NCBI RefSeq assembly: GCF_900108065.1
Contig: NZ_FNVQ01000001.1
Location: 1,302,001 to 1,366,000 of the forward strand
Reading direction: 5' to 3'
DNA from: Marinobacterium lutimaris
GTDB lineage: Bacteria; Pseudomonadota; Gammaproteobacteria; Pseudomonadales; Balneatricaceae
Length of the DNA stretch: 64,000 bases
Every line of letters begins with the position of its first letter. Positions within the stretch are counted from its first letter, which is position 1. The notes under the pieces are model-generated. The model saw only the letters and a program-made list of their open reading frames with translations, had not been told where the DNA came from and made no database searches. The position numbers and the translations under genes are program-made. Below are positions 18,721 through 27,380 of the stretch, piece by piece.

Positions 18721-21700
18721 GTACGTGCTCCGGTACTAAATTCTTTCAGGTATTCGCCGACAACCAGATGATTGATATAGCGAGAGGCGTCGGCATTGAG
18801 TTGTATTTTTTGCTCACCTTTGAAGCGCCTGATCACTAAAGGCATCATCTGGCGTTCAAAGTAGCTTTCGTTGTCCAGTATCTGGCTGTTGTTCAGTACC
18901 TGCTCATCGGCGTCCTGCTTTACTCCGGTAAGGGCTTCGAAGATCTTGCGCTCTGACTCACTGATGCCGCCACGTTCTTGCAGGCGTTTGTGGATGCGGG
19001 TGTATTTAGCATCGCCATGGTATTTTTGGCGAAGCTGGTTGTTCTCGCGATTCAGCTCTCTGACGCGCTCGTGGATCTTGTTGAGCGCATCGATGTTGGC
19101 CACCATTTCATCCTGGGTGACTTCGCTGAGATTCTTTTTCTTGAAGAGCCTTTCCAGCTCCTCTTTTAGAGTAACGAACTTGGGGTCTTGCTGATCAAAA
19201 TTATTGGCCAAGGCTTCGCGGGTTTGGCGTAAGGTGTTTTTCAGTTTGTCGGCCAGCACCAGTTCTTCTTCGCCCACCTTGATGAATTTAAAGATGACAT
19301 CCTCAAGGGCCACATTCAGTAAATTGTCTGTATCCGTGCCTTGTTCGATGCTCTCCTTGAGGTTGAGCAGATCCAGGTGGTTAGAGGTTTCCCGATAGAG
19401 GATGTTCAGTTTCGCGAAGTCCAGCTCATCTAGGATGCTGTACTCACCTTGCAGGCGGATGAGGTTGTAGAGGCTTTTCGCATCGCCCAGTGCTTTCTTC
19501 AGAGCCAGGATGGTTTCCCTCTCCTGAATCTGGCTTATCTGGTCGGTGAATACCTCGGCATTTTCGATGTCGAAGCGGAATAGAACATCCTTGATATGCT
19601 CGATTTCCTGCTTTATTTCCTCTTGGGATTTGAACAGGTTGGAGTAGTGCTCCATTTCATCGCCGAGTTCTAATTGCAGCTCGTCAAAATAGGCTTTGTT
19701 GGTCGCGTCAAACTCCTTGCGGATGTCGGCAAAATCCACCACATAGCCGTAGCGGAAATCCCTATAGGTGCGGTTTACCCGTGTTAAGGCTTGTAGCAGG
19801 TTGTGCTTGCGGATGACTCGGCCCAGATAAATTTTCTTTAGCCTTGGAGCATCAAACCCGGTAAGCAGCATGTTGAATACGAACAGGAAGTCTATTTTCC
19901 CGGCTTTGAAGTCTTCCACCCAATCCTTACGCTCTTCCTTGGTGCCTACATCATCCAGGATCAGCGCTGAGGTTCTGACCTTGTTGTTACCTTTCTTTGC
20001 AACCTTATACTCAGATTTGTTTTCAGCCACTCTGAGTAGTTCATAAACACTGTCATTGGCTCCTTCGAGGGCTATTGTATCTGCGTATTTTTCTTTAAAG
20101 AGTGTAGACATAGCTTTGGCCTGATCTGCGCTATCGCAGATCACCATGCCGCCTATGGTGGCATCATTCAGGGCACCCCGACTTTTTTCAAAGTCGGTGA
20201 TAATGTAATCGAGCATGGGTTCGACAAAGCTCGTGTGGGCGTAGATAAGCTTGCGATCCACGTCACCCATTTTTACTTCCACTTCATCCAGGGCCTGTTG
20301 CAGCACCATCTTATAGTTGGTGGCGATCTCTTCCCGGATCAGACGCAAGGTATAGCCATCGGCAATGGAAGCGTTGTAATAGTATTTATGGATGTATTCT
20401 CCGAATAGCACTCGGGAGTTGTAATCGTCGCCTAACAGCGGCGTACCCGTGAGGCCAATTTTGATGGCATTGGTATCCGATTGGCTCAAGTTCGCCAGGA
20501 AGCTGCCCCTAGGGTTGTAGCTGCGGTGGACTTCATCCAGGAAGTACACGCGCTGGATGGCAACATCGTAGTCCCTGGTTGAGACGACATCCGGGTCGTC
20601 CTTAAACTTCTGGATGTTCACGACCGTGATTTCAGGCTTGCCGGAATGGTTGTGGATAGCCTGAGTTGCCTTAATGTCGCGGGTAAAGGCTTCACGGGAA
20701 TTAACTGTGTGCACTGTCAGGCCGCGAGCGGTGAATTCCCTCTGAGCTTGTTGTAGCAAGTCCAGTCGATCGACAATGAAGTAGAACTTGGGAATGATCT
20801 GTTGCTTCTGGAAGTAGTCAGTTAGAAAGCGCACGTTGTAGAAAGTCAGCGCTGTTTTGCCGCTGCCCTGGGTGTGCCAGATGATCCCCTTCTTAACCCC
20901 TTCATCGAGCTTTCTTTCGATAGCCTTGGTCGCGAAAAGCTGCGGGTAGCGCATGATGTGCTTTTGCAACCCGTCTGTCTCTGACACATAGGCGAGCGCG
21001 TAACGCAGGATAAACGCAAGCCGGTCTCTGTTGACCAGGGAGGTGCAAATACGGTTGGTTGGCCGGTTCGGGTCTTTATTGACTATGAATTCGGGATTAC
21101 TGCGAATGACTTCCAGGTTGTTGTCCTTTAACACCTTGAGCTCGTCATCATCCGATAGTGGCTTGAGCAGCGCCGTAAGGTTCAGAATCTCCTCCTCACG
21201 GAAGTAATTGAAGACCGGCTTCTGATAGGAGCTGCTGGCGTAGAACGCGCCCTGAACAGGTTCCGGGTCGCCGTCGTCATACTCCATATTGTTAGAGAAA
21301 ATCATGAACTGAGTGATGTTAGCAAAGCGCTTGAACTTGGGGTTCTGGAAGCGCTTGTTGATGCGATCCCGCTCCGCCAATATGCCTTCACGGTTATTCG
21401 GCTTCTTCACTTCAATAAAGACCAGCGGCATGCCGTTTATCAGCAGGGTGACGTCTGGCCTAAACTCTTCATCGCCATTCTGGCAGGTCAGCTCGGTAAC
21501 GACGTGGAAGCAGTTGTTGTCGAAGTTTTCGAAGTCGATCAGTTTGGTGTTGGAGCGGTCGCTTAGCCTTTCAAAGAAGGCGCGCCCCAGGTCTTCGTTG
21601 TCGAGCAGAAGTTTGATGTCTTCCAGGAGCCGGGAAACATCGTCCACCTCGATGCCGGGGTTGATTCGTGTGATTGCTGATGAGAACAGCTCAGGGAATA

Positions 21701-21812
21701 TGTTGGTGTCAAGATCCCAACTCTGGCCCTTGAGCGAGAGATACTGATAGCCCAGCCTCATCAGATGGAGGATGGTCGGGATTTTTACTCGGGTGTCTTC
21801 GTTAAACTTCAT
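18714..21812 (-). CDS. hsdR: Type I restriction enzyme translocase/endonuclease subunit HsdR
   Basis: A 1032-residue motor subunit. The N-terminal nuclease domain shows FRPDVTLLINGMPL followed by VFIEVKKPN, the D and ExK of the PD-(D/E)XK site (about residues 118-140). The helicase motor has Walker A HTQGSGKTALTF near 315, a DEVH box in VYFLDEVHRSYN near 430, and LLTGFDAPRLKKIYLGR (motif V/VI region) near 655. The C-terminal 350 residues are helical, as in HsdR proteins that bind HsdM. It pulls DNA past the complex and cuts at distant sites when the recognition site lacks methylation. It comes first among the hsd genes, directly after the HTH gene. No frameshift is seen. Confidence 0.95.
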   Translation of the reverse strand: MKFNEDTRVKIPTILHLMRLGYQYLSLKGQSWDLDTNIFPELFSSAITRINPGIEVDDVSRLLEDIKLLLDNEDLGRAFFERLSDRSNTKLIDFENFDNNCFHVVTELTCQNGDEEFRPDVTLLINGMPLVFIEVKKPNNREGILAERDRINKRFQNPKFKRFANITQFMIFSNNMEYDDGDPEPVQGAFYASSSYQKPVFNYFREEEILNLTALLKPLSDDDELKVLKDNNLEVIRSNPEFIVNKDPNRPTNRICTSLVNRDRLAFILRYALAYVSETDGLQKHIMRYPQLFATKAIERKLDEGVKKGIIWHTQGSGKTALTFYNVRFLTDYFQKQQIIPKFYFIVDRLDLLQQAQREFTARGLTVHTVNSREAFTRDIKATQAIHNHSGKPEITVVNIQKFKDDPDVVSTRDYDVAIQRVYFLDEVHRSYNPRGSFLANLSQSDTNAIKIGLTGTPLLGDDYNSRVLFGEYIHKYYYNASIADGYTLRLIREEIATNYKMVLQQALDEVEVKMGDVDRKLIYAHTSFVEPMLDYIITDFEKSRGALNDATIGGMVICDSADQAKAMSTLFKEKYADTIALEGANDSVYELLRVAENKSEYKVAKKGNNKVRTSALILDDVGTKEERKDWVEDFKAGKIDFLFVFNMLLTGFDAPRLKKIYLGRVIRKHNLLQALTRVNRTYRDFRYGYVVDFADIRKEFDATNKAYFDELQLELGDEMEHYSNLFKSQEEIKQEIEHIKDVLFRFDIENAEVFTDQISQIQERETILALKKALGDAKSLYNLIRLQGEYSILDELDFAKLNILYRETSNHLDLLNLKESIEQGTDTDNLLNVALEDVIFKFIKVGEEELVLADKLKNTLRQTREALANNFDQQDPKFVTLKEELERLFKKKNLSEVTQDEMVANIDALNKIHERVRELNRENNQLRQKYHGDAKYTRIHKRLQERGGISESERKIFEALTGVKQDADEQVLNNSQILDNESYFERQMMPLVIRRFKGEQKIQLNADASRYINHLVVGEYLKEFSTGARTW

Positions 21813-21827
21813 AACGTTCCCTGTCTA

Positions 21828-22028
21828 TTATTTTGTCAGTTCGAGCAGATCCCCTATCTGACATTCGAACAGCCGACATAGCTTTTCAATTGCTTCCAGA
21901 TCTACTTTCTGTGCTGTCTCTTTGTAGAGCAAGGTGACCGTGGCCCTACTCAAACCAGTAGCTCTGGCGACATCAGCTATGCGCATCTTATGCTCACCCA
22001 TCATGCGGGCAAGATGGCATCGAATCAT
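21828..22028 (-). CDS. Small Cro/CI-type HTH regulator leading the hsd operon
   Basis: A 66-residue single-domain regulator. It reads MIRCHLARMMGEHKMRIADV and ARATGLSRATVTLLYKETAQ, then LEAIEKLCRLFECQIGDLLE, the compact YozG/HTH_26 pattern. The ATG at 22,028 fits the family start; an open frame extends 17 codons upstream but does not add family sequence. It ends 15 bp before hsdR, so it is the first gene of the restriction operon. It may hold back expression until methylation is complete. A 13-bp palindrome lies 56 bp upstream as a candidate operator. Confidence 0.85.
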   Translation of the reverse strand: MIRCHLARMMGEHKMRIADVARATGLSRATVTLLYKETAQKVDLEAIEKLCRLFECQIGDLLELTK

Positions 22029-22083
22029 GCTCGTAACCTCAGGCTTTGTCGTCCCATGCAAGTTGCACAAGAATACCATATGT

Positions 22084-22096
22084 AGTGAATTTCACT
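22084..22096. promoter_or_regulatory. Palindromic operator candidate of the hsd operon
   Basis: AGTGAATTTCACT is a perfect 13-bp dyad centred at 22,090, just upstream of the HTH-hsdR-hsdM-hsdS operon. Small Cro-like proteins bind sites of this form. It is the clearest dyad in the 293-bp gap up to the HEPN gene. Confidence 0.5.
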
Positions 22097-22321
22097 CACA
22101 TTATGTAAGATGAACTTAAATTTTATACTGGTCCAATGATTCACCGACGCTCTCCCCTAGTGATGTGTAAGACTTGAGGAAGCCCAGTTTGAAACGGAAA
22201 TAAACTGATGATCCAGACTCTTGCATCGAGCGGTCTGTCAGTGATATCGATAGATACGGAGAGGCCGGTTTAAAGTGGGTACGGCCAACATGATGTAACG
22301 CCCTTAGCGAAGATACCGGTA

Positions 22322-23536
22322 ATGAGCAGCAAAGACCTTAAAGAGATACTGGAACGGCAAAAAGCCCTAAGTGACCAACTCCGGAATCCGCTGGCAGACC
22401 GGCTTGCAGAGCTGGAGTCCACGAACGTCATGCGCGCCTTCTCACAGCAATCAAATATCGCCCGGATGTTAGAGGAGCTAAACAAACCCGTTGCTTTCGA
22501 AGCATTAGAACGAGCGGCAGAGATCGCGAAAAGTCACGACTGTATACGTGACTACGGGAAAGAAGCTGAGCGTGCGACTCAATGGATTAAAGACCTGGAG
22601 GAACAAACAGCGGGCACCCGGCAGTGGCTCAAAGATTTAGAAACTCAGTACCGTCTTCCCGAACTTGATGAAGCGACACGCTTCCTGCGTGAGATCGAGA
22701 ATAACAGCGCCTTTCGTGCAACGCAGGAACTGCATAAGCATTTCGAGCAAACACAACGCGCTATGGAAGCAATGCGCTCCCCATGGCTTGATATCAATAA
22801 CAGCTTACGCTCGGTCAACGCATTCACAGAGCTACAGCTTCTCGGTCATACATTGCATTCTAACGCGCCGTCATACGGTGATACGGTATCAAATGCGCTC
22901 CGTATAGAGCTGGGCGACTGGAGAGATCAGATCACATGGCCGAACCAGATATTCACAGATCCGGTAGCGCGCTCCGATTTTTATGTAGAGCGCGGCTTCA
23001 ACGGCGATCTCGCGGATTTTCCCCCGGAAGCTTTTGAGGAAAGCCTGACGCTGGCCGGTCTTAGTCAGGATAGCACCGAAAGTCCTAGCGGTGACGCCAA
23101 TGACGATGAAGAAGGTTATCAGCGCACCAATGATGCACATGGCCAGTTGTTCCGGTTCGAAAGACAGGTCAGGGTATTCATCGCTAGCCGTATGACCGAG
23201 GCTTACGGCGAGAACTGGATCAAACAGCAGGTCCAGCCGGATATCCGTGCAAAATGGATAGACAAGCATGAAAAGGCACAAAGATGCGGGGAGCCATCTT
23301 TACCCCTGATCGCCTATGCCGACTTTACTGACTACGTGCTGGTCATCACGAAAAAAGATAACTGGAATACAGTCTTCCAGCATTATTTCATGCGCCCGGA
23401 GCTGGTCAGGGAATCTTTCCAACGGCTCCACCCGATCCGGCTCTGTACGATGCATGCACGGATCATCACGCAGGACGATGAGCTATATCTCCGTGCAGAA
23501 ACGCTCAGAATTCTGAAGGCGATGGGGCTATCCTGA
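22322..23536 (+). CDS. Coiled-coil protein with C-terminal Swt1-type HEPN domain
   Basis: A 404-residue protein. Residues 1-170 are helical and coiled-coil-like, rich in Glu, Arg and Leu. A variable acidic linker follows (about 255-270). The last 130 residues resemble the Swt1-type HEPN domain: FRFERQVRVFIASRMTEAYG, the helix after ENWIKQQVQPDIRAKW, then DFTDYVLVITKKDNWNTVF, and the motif RLCTMH near residue 373. R-X4-H is the catalytic pattern of HEPN ribonucleases, although the usual Asn after Arg is missing here. HEPN proteins often act as RNA-cutting toxins in phage defence. It is divergent from the restriction operon. Defence function is inferred from fold and neighbourhood. Confidence 0.65.
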   Translation: MSSKDLKEILERQKALSDQLRNPLADRLAELESTNVMRAFSQQSNIARMLEELNKPVAFEALERAAEIAKSHDCIRDYGKEAERATQWIKDLEEQTAGTRQWLKDLETQYRLPELDEATRFLREIENNSAFRATQELHKHFEQTQRAMEAMRSPWLDINNSLRSVNAFTELQLLGHTLHSNAPSYGDTVSNALRIELGDWRDQITWPNQIFTDPVARSDFYVERGFNGDLADFPPEAFEESLTLAGLSQDSTESPSGDANDDEEGYQRTNDAHGQLFRFERQVRVFIASRMTEAYGENWIKQQVQPDIRAKWIDKHEKAQRCGEPSLPLIAYADFTDYVLVITKKDNWNTVFQHYFMRPELVRESFQRLHPIRLCTMHARIITQDDELYLRAETLRILKAMGLS

Positions 23537-23666
23537 AAGGCCTCACACCCACCGAAAGTGAACTTTCAGGCAATTTTCAGGCCTTCGATGTTACGTACGG
23601 CACGCATCGGTGCTATTTCCTAAACTTTGACTCGCCAAACCAGTGTACTAATCGGGAGGCGACGCC

Positions 23667-24140
23667 ATGAAAAAGCATACAACCGATGAGCAAAAGCTTT
23701 TTTATGCAGTCAGCATCACTGGCTGGGGCGCCTATGTGTGTTTCAACGAATATGCCTGGATCAATATCCTAGACACCGAACCATATCATGATCGTTACTA
23801 TATTTGCCTGCACGGCTCTTTAGTCACGGCGACAACAAAGAAAGTGAAAACGGGACAGAAAGTCACAGTCGCCGTTCATCCTGCGGATTTCAAGGAATTT
23901 AACGTCGATCGGTACGGAGTTGAGCCGATCGGCGACATGGAAATTACAACTATGGCAAATGATGAAGGCAAGAAAGAAAAAATATTAGTGTTCCGCGTAT
24001 CAGTGCCAGAAACGTCATTCAACCATATAAGGGCAGCGATGACCGGCAACCACACAGCAACAGTCAGCATGACCGGAACTGATCTCTATTACCGGAAAGG
24101 ACAGATCTTCCATCTGGCCTTTCAGAGCACGTCAGAATGA
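23667..24140 (+). CDS. Unknown island protein (157 residues)
   Basis: No family recognised. The protein is probably beta-rich, with many Val/Thr/Tyr strands such as GQKVTVAVHPADFKEF and NHTATVSMTGTDLYY. The start ATG at 23,667 has GGGAGGCGACGCC just before it, a strong ribosome site. It follows the HEPN gene by 130 bp; that gap holds a dyad (GAAAGT-GA-ACTTTC at 23,554-23,567) that could be a weak terminator. Two Trp and several Tyr at the N-terminus (WGAYVCFNEYAWINI) hint at a small ligand- or protein-binding domain. It may be an immunity or accessory protein for the HEPN gene, but only position supports this. Confidence 0.65.
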   Translation: MKKHTTDEQKLFYAVSITGWGAYVCFNEYAWINILDTEPYHDRYYICLHGSLVTATTKKVKTGQKVTVAVHPADFKEFNVDRYGVEPIGDMEITTMANDEGKKEKILVFRVSVPETSFNHIRAAMTGNHTATVSMTGTDLYYRKGQIFHLAFQSTSE

Positions 24141-24181
24141 ATGTGTAACGTGATAAATAAGGCAGTCCACTTCGTTAAATA

Positions 24182-24835
24182 TCATTCGAGGCCGAAGTTC
24201 TTTTTCATATCCTCCAGCTTTTTTTGCCTCACTTTATCATAAAATTCTCTTTTGGATTTTTCTTTTAGTACTACCATTTTCTCATATTCAGAAATATAAT
24301 CTTCCAGCCAATCTCCGGGCACAAATCCTATTAGCCCACCAGTGGTATAAAACATCCCGGCTTCATCATGTACTCGAAAAATCTTGGTAGCCAATAAAAG
24401 TTCACCTTCGGCATTACGCAATATCAACTCATATGGATACCTGCTCTCCTCATTATAATCTATAAATCCTCTATCCTTTTCAATAGAGGTCAGAGAGTAG
24501 TTTTTTCCAAAGAGCGTAAAGGTCATCTCCTCTTTCTTCTCTTTTTCATTTTTCTGAGAAGATGGCTCTTCGATAGAAAATTTTCTATATTTAGGCCAAT
24601 CCTCACGTTTAAAATGTACAGGATAAGGCCGAATTTCATCCCATATACCAAGTAGCTTCTTTTCCAGATCCAGACTTTTAGCGAGCTGTCTGCGTTCTGC
24701 CACAACTTTTTCTATATCGCTTTCACTTAATACAGGAGTAGCGTCTAAAAAATCGATCTGTTCACGCAAAACCTTTCGCAAATTTTCAATAGCGGCTTTA
24801 ACTTTATCAGACGCATCATTATTGGCATTACTCAT
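24182..24835 (-). CDS. Unknown island protein with coiled-coil ends
   Basis: A 217-residue protein that I do not recognise. The first 80 residues form charged helices (KVKAAIENLRKVLREQIDFL). A middle part of about 75 residues looks like a small beta domain (FTLFGKNYSLTS to FYTTGGLIGFVPGDWLEDYI). The last 35 residues are again a highly charged helix. No signal peptide or membrane segment is seen. AT-rich. Convergent with the 157-residue gene (41 bp apart) and followed upstream on its own strand by the small membrane protein gene, 43 bp away, so the two may be co-transcribed. Confidence 0.65.
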   Translation of the reverse strand: MSNANNDASDKVKAAIENLRKVLREQIDFLDATPVLSESDIEKVVAERRQLAKSLDLEKKLLGIWDEIRPYPVHFKREDWPKYRKFSIEEPSSQKNEKEKKEEMTFTLFGKNYSLTSIEKDRGFIDYNEESRYPYELILRNAEGELLLATKIFRVHDEAGMFYTTGGLIGFVPGDWLEDYISEYEKMVVLKEKSKREFYDKVRQKKLEDMKKNFGLE

Positions 24836-24878
24836 AGGGAACCCGTCCGCTTATTCCGATTTATATTAATCCTGAATT

Positions 24879-25229
24879 TCACCGATAAATTTTTCTGTTT
24901 TTACCACAGGCAAGGCAATGATAGTACGGCCCGTAGCGGCCACTACGCTCGGATACAATTCCTCCACAGCCGTCACAGCTTTCAGCATTCCCGTGGTACC
25001 ACTGCCACAGGTTAAAGCTCTGGTACAAGGCAGAGAGCACTCCCAATGCAAGCAGCGCAAGGTAAGCCCAACGGTTAAAGGTTTCGATAGTCACGGCCAG
25101 TGCCGCCAGCATTGAAGAGTCGGCTAGTCGGTCCGGTAGCCAGGTGCCAAAGATCAAACGGACAACTACAGCACCGATAATGAAAAGCAAGGGAAACGCA
25201 TATACGCGCAGCAGCATCATATTTCCCAT
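24879..25229 (-). CDS. Small membrane protein with a topoisomerase-like zinc ribbon
   Basis: A 116-residue protein with two hydrophobic helices (about 5-25 and 50-70) and a C-terminal four-cysteine motif: CDGCGG near residue 86 and CLACG near residue 106. Between them lies SERSGRYGPYYH. The spacing and the R-GRYG-x-Y pattern resemble the zinc ribbons found at the C-terminus of type IA topoisomerases, but here the ribbon is tied to the membrane. It lies 207 bp downstream of the island topB on the same strand. The island TopB itself shows no such cysteines at its end. Function unknown; a nucleic-acid-binding role is only suggested by the ribbon. Confidence 0.65.
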   Translation of the reverse strand: MGNMMLLRVYAFPLLFIIGAVVVRLIFGTWLPDRLADSSMLAALAVTIETFNRWAYLALLALGVLSALYQSFNLWQWYHGNAESCDGCGGIVSERSGRYGPYYHCLACGKNRKIYR

Positions 25230-25436
25230 ACGACCTCCTGTCAGATGTTCCGTGGTTGATGCAATCTTGATCAGCTTATAGGACTCTTATCTGGAAAATA
25301 TTTCAATAGATTAGGAATATTAGTCAGGTAGAGTTCTTGAACGGCTACGACGACAGAGCTGCACAAAACAACCCAATCAGTAGCATACGAGTATGCAACT
25401 ATAAGCCAAACTCATCCTCAACTGACTACTGGCACT

Positions 25437-27380
25437 CTACACCAAGAGGTTTTTGGACTTTGCGCCACGACTGGGTCTTTTCGATTTTATCTTCCTTTGA
25501 ACCTTCTTCTTACCCATGCCCCGCAAACCAGAGAAATTCTGGCTTTCAACCTCACCAATCAATGCCCTAAGGCCCTCGGTCAGAGGCTGCATGAAGTGCC
25601 CATAGCGCATCCGCTTCTCACTGATCGCCTCCAGCTGGGACTCCCAATGTGCGGTCATATCAGGAACGACCATCCTCTCCGGCAAACTATTCACGAGCTG
25701 CCTTCCGATCTCAGTTGAATGGATCTCTTTGCCTTTCTTGGTCAGAAACTGACGTTTGAACAACAGCTCGATGATCCCGGCACGAGTGGCCTCCGTCCCT
25801 AGACCGTCTGTATCTCTCAGAACTTTCTTGATCTCCTGGTCTGATACAAATCGAGCAATGCCTGTCATGGCAGCCAGCAGGGTTGCATCCGTAAAGCGCT
25901 TCGGCGGGCTAGTCCGCTTCTCGTCCAGCCGCCCTTCAGTGCAGGCTACAGAATCACCCGTTTTGACATTCGGCAATGCTACTGACAAGAACTCGCCATC
26001 TTGCTTTTCACTTCTCTGGGGCGGCAATAGAGCTTTCCAACCATCGGAAATGACAGACTTCTGCTTAGCGATAAACAAGCCGCCTTCAACCTCACTATCA
26101 ATCTGATGCTCTGCATATTCAAAGGGTGGATAGAACTGCATCAGGTACTGCCGGGCAACAAGTTCGTAGATATTCTTCTCATCCTGTGACAGCCGATCAG
26201 AAGGCATTGACCTGGATGTCGGAATGATGGCGTGGTGCGCACCCACTTTGGAGTCATTCCATGCTTTGCTCCTCAATCCGAGGTCAGCGTTATTTACGGC
26301 ATCAGCAAGCGTCGTTGTAGTTTTGGCAATCGACTGTGTTACGGTTTTACGCTCGTCATAGTGGCCGTTTGGCAGATAACGACAATCAGACCGTGGGTAA
26401 GTGATCAGCTTGTGACGCTCATATAACTGCTGGCATATATCTAAGGTCTTTTGAGCGTTAAGGTTGAAGCGTTTCGACGCATCAATCTGCAGAGCAGACA
26501 GGTTGTAGGGCAAGGGCGCAGGCTGTTTTTTCTTGTCACGTTTAACAGCTTTGATGCTGCCGTTTTTCCCCCTCACTTTATCTAGCACGACTTCTGCAAG
26601 CTTTCGTGAGAGCACACGGCCCTCTTCATCCATGTAAGGCTCGCACGCAGCGCTTGGTTTCCACTTTGCGATAAAGGACTCACCCGCTTGTGTTTGAAGC
26701 GTGATGAACACCTCATAGAAGGGCTTGGAGACGAAATTTTCTATTTCCTGGTCACGGTGTACTACCAAGCCCAAAACAGGTGTCTGTACACGCCCAATCG
26801 ACAAAACGCCGTTATAGCCAGCACTTTGCCCTAGCAGGGTGCATAGCCGGGTCATATTGATACCGTACAACCAGTCCGCTCTGGCTCTTGCCAAGGCCGA
26901 TGTCGCTAACGGAATGAAATCTGTGTTCTTGCGTAGGTCATTCAACGCTTTTTTAATCGCAGCGGGGTTCATGTCGTTGACGAGACAGCGCAGCGTAGAT
27001 TCACGCTTCGCTTTACTGACGCCTGAGTAGTTAATCACTTCATCAACGAGAACCTGACCGACCCGGTCAGGGTCACCCATATTTACAAGCTGATCAGCTT
27101 CTTTGATGAGCTTCTTGACTGTATTGAACTGCTTTCGTGTTTGGCTTTTGACTTCCTGCTTCCACTCGGTGGGGATGATCGGCAAATGCTCCCTTCTCCA
27201 CTTTTTGTACTCAGGGTCATAAGCCTCTGGTTCAGCCTGTTCCAGAAGGTGGCCAATGCACCAGGTCACAACATCGCCGTTAGCAACCTTGATAAAACCA
27301 TCACCCTTTTGATGAGGCTTAGGGAGCACATCAGCAACTGCACGACCGACACTTGGTTTCTCGGCAATGTACAAAATCAA
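25437..27380 (-). CDS. topB: Island-encoded DNA topoisomerase III (E107V variant)
   Basis: A complete 647-residue TopB. It starts [20 protein letters not shown], with the TOPRIM Glu at position 7. The active-site tyrosine lies in LITYPRSDCRYLPNGHY, and RFTDATLLAAMTGIARFVSD and DGLGTEATRAGIIELLFKR are family motifs. TopB relaxes and decatenates DNA by cutting one strand. At residues 103-107 it reads DPDRV where TopB proteins, including the broken host copy, have DPDRE: the third acidic residue of the DxDxE triad is Val (codon GTC). Host and island proteins are clearly homologous but diverged. It overlaps ginD by 4 bp, so it is the fifth gene of the recombinase operon. With the host copy broken it is the only intact topB in this window. 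Confidence 0.95.
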   Translation of the reverse strand: MILYIAEKPSVGRAVADVLPKPHQKGDGFIKVANGDVVTWCIGHLLEQAEPEAYDPEYKKWRREHLPIIPTEWKQEVKSQTRKQFNTVKKLIKEADQLVNMGDPDRVGQVLVDEVINYSGVSKAKRESTLRCLVNDMNPAAIKKALNDLRKNTDFIPLATSALARARADWLYGINMTRLCTLLGQSAGYNGVLSIGRVQTPVLGLVVHRDQEIENFVSKPFYEVFITLQTQAGESFIAKWKPSAACEPYMDEEGRVLSRKLAEVVLDKVRGKNGSIKAVKRDKKKQPAPLPYNLSALQIDASKRFNLNAQKTLDICQQLYERHKLITYPRSDCRYLPNGHYDERKTVTQSIAKTTTTLADAVNNADLGLRSKAWNDSKVGAHHAIIPTSRSMPSDRLSQDEKNIYELVARQYLMQFYPPFEYAEHQIDSEVEGGLFIAKQKSVISDGWKALLPPQRSEKQDGEFLSVALPNVKTGDSVACTEGRLDEKRTSPPKRFTDATLLAAMTGIARFVSDQEIKKVLRDTDGLGTEATRAGIIELLFKRQFLTKKGKEIHSTEIGRQLVNSLPERMVVPDMTAHWESQLEAISEKRMRYGHFMQPLTEGLRALIGEVESQNFSGLRGMGKKKVQRKIKSKRPSRGAKSKNLLV

